Shown: positions 5,188 to 5,372 of the stretch, in pieces | Position numbering within the stretch: position 1 is the stretch's first letter | Layout of the letters: each line of letters begins with the position of its first letter | Source of the DNA: Bordetella parapertussis | GTDB lineage: Bacteria > Pseudomonadota > Gammaproteobacteria > Burkholderiales > Burkholderiaceae_C | NCBI GenBank assembly: GCA_945900695.1 | Contig: CAMDJU010000193.1 | Location: 1-5,372, forward strand | Length of the DNA: 5,372 bases | Direction of reading: 5' to 3' | Position numbers and translations under genes: made by a program | Notes under the pieces: model-generated | Seen by the model: only the letters and a program-made list of their open reading frames with translations | What the model was told of the DNA's origin: nothing | The model's database searches: none

Positions 5188-5372
5188 ATGCCACGTCGTC
5201 GCGAAGTCCCTAAACGTGAAATCCTGCCAGACCCCAAGTACGGCAATGTCGAGTTGTCCAAATTCATGAACGTGATCATGGAAGGCGGCAAAAAGGCGGT
5301 TGCAGAGCGCATCATTTATGGCGCATTGCTGCAAATGGAAACCAAGTCTGGCAAAGACCCGGTTGAGCTCTT
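5188..5372 (+). CDS. rpsG: 30S ribosomal protein S7, N-terminal part
   Basis: S7 is a primary 16S rRNA binder that nucleates assembly of the head of the small subunit and lies at the E site; in E. coli it also represses its own operon. Sixty-one codons are visible before the window ends, out of roughly 156 for the family. The N-terminus is canonical: [20 protein letters not shown], then [21 protein letters not shown] (21-41) and [20 protein letters not shown]. The start is fixed by homology and by the AAGGA site upstream. By analogy with other proteobacteria, fusA and tuf probably follow outside the window. Confidence 0.99.
   Translation, partial: MPRRREVPKREILPDPKYGNVELSKFMNVIMEGGKKAVAERIIYGALLQMETKSGKDPVEL

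Overview
The window looks like a chromosomal, housekeeping segment of a betaproteobacterium. It is most likely of the order Burkholderiales, and the protein style and gene neighbourhood point to the Comamonadaceae; this placement is inferred from recognised sequence patterns, not from a search. GC content is high, codon use is even across the genes, and no insertion sequence, integrase, phage gene or CRISPR array is visible.

Layout: (1) 1-275, minus strand, is the 5' part of hemB (porphobilinogen synthase), cut by the window edge. (2) 276-576 is a 301-base divergent gap. Most of it is explained by an apparent small-RNA gene on the plus strand (about 423-515) with two clear hairpins, an apical CCUCCC loop and a strong intrinsic terminator. 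The gap also holds a hemJ promoter placed so that the mRNA would begin at or next to the start codon. (3) 577-999 is a HemJ/CopD-family four-helix membrane protein, and 1087-2202 is a VanZ-family membrane protein. (4) 2255-4425 is a tight plus-strand run: a thioredoxin-like [2Fe-2S] ferredoxin, an alpha/beta hydrolase, and a D-alanyl-D-alanine carboxypeptidase of the PBP5/6 class. (5) 4531 onward is the start of the str operon: a near-consensus promoter, a terminator-like leader hairpin, rpsL (S12), a 182-base highly structured spacer, and the first 61 codons of rpsG (S7).

How the parts relate: hemB and hemJ, an early and a late step of haem synthesis, are divergent neighbours with the putative sRNA between them. 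The VanZ-like protein and the carboxypeptidase have an envelope or peptidoglycan flavour, but the ferredoxin-hydrolase-carboxypeptidase run is probably a conserved arrangement rather than one pathway. The rpsL-rpsG spacer is where the S7 autoregulatory site lies in E. coli, and the folds seen here fit that role.

The most interesting non-coding signals are the sRNA with its anti-Shine-Dalgarno-like loop, the promoter that fires from inside a terminator stem ahead of rpsL, and the multi-hairpin rpsL-rpsG spacer. No wholly new multi-gene system is evident.
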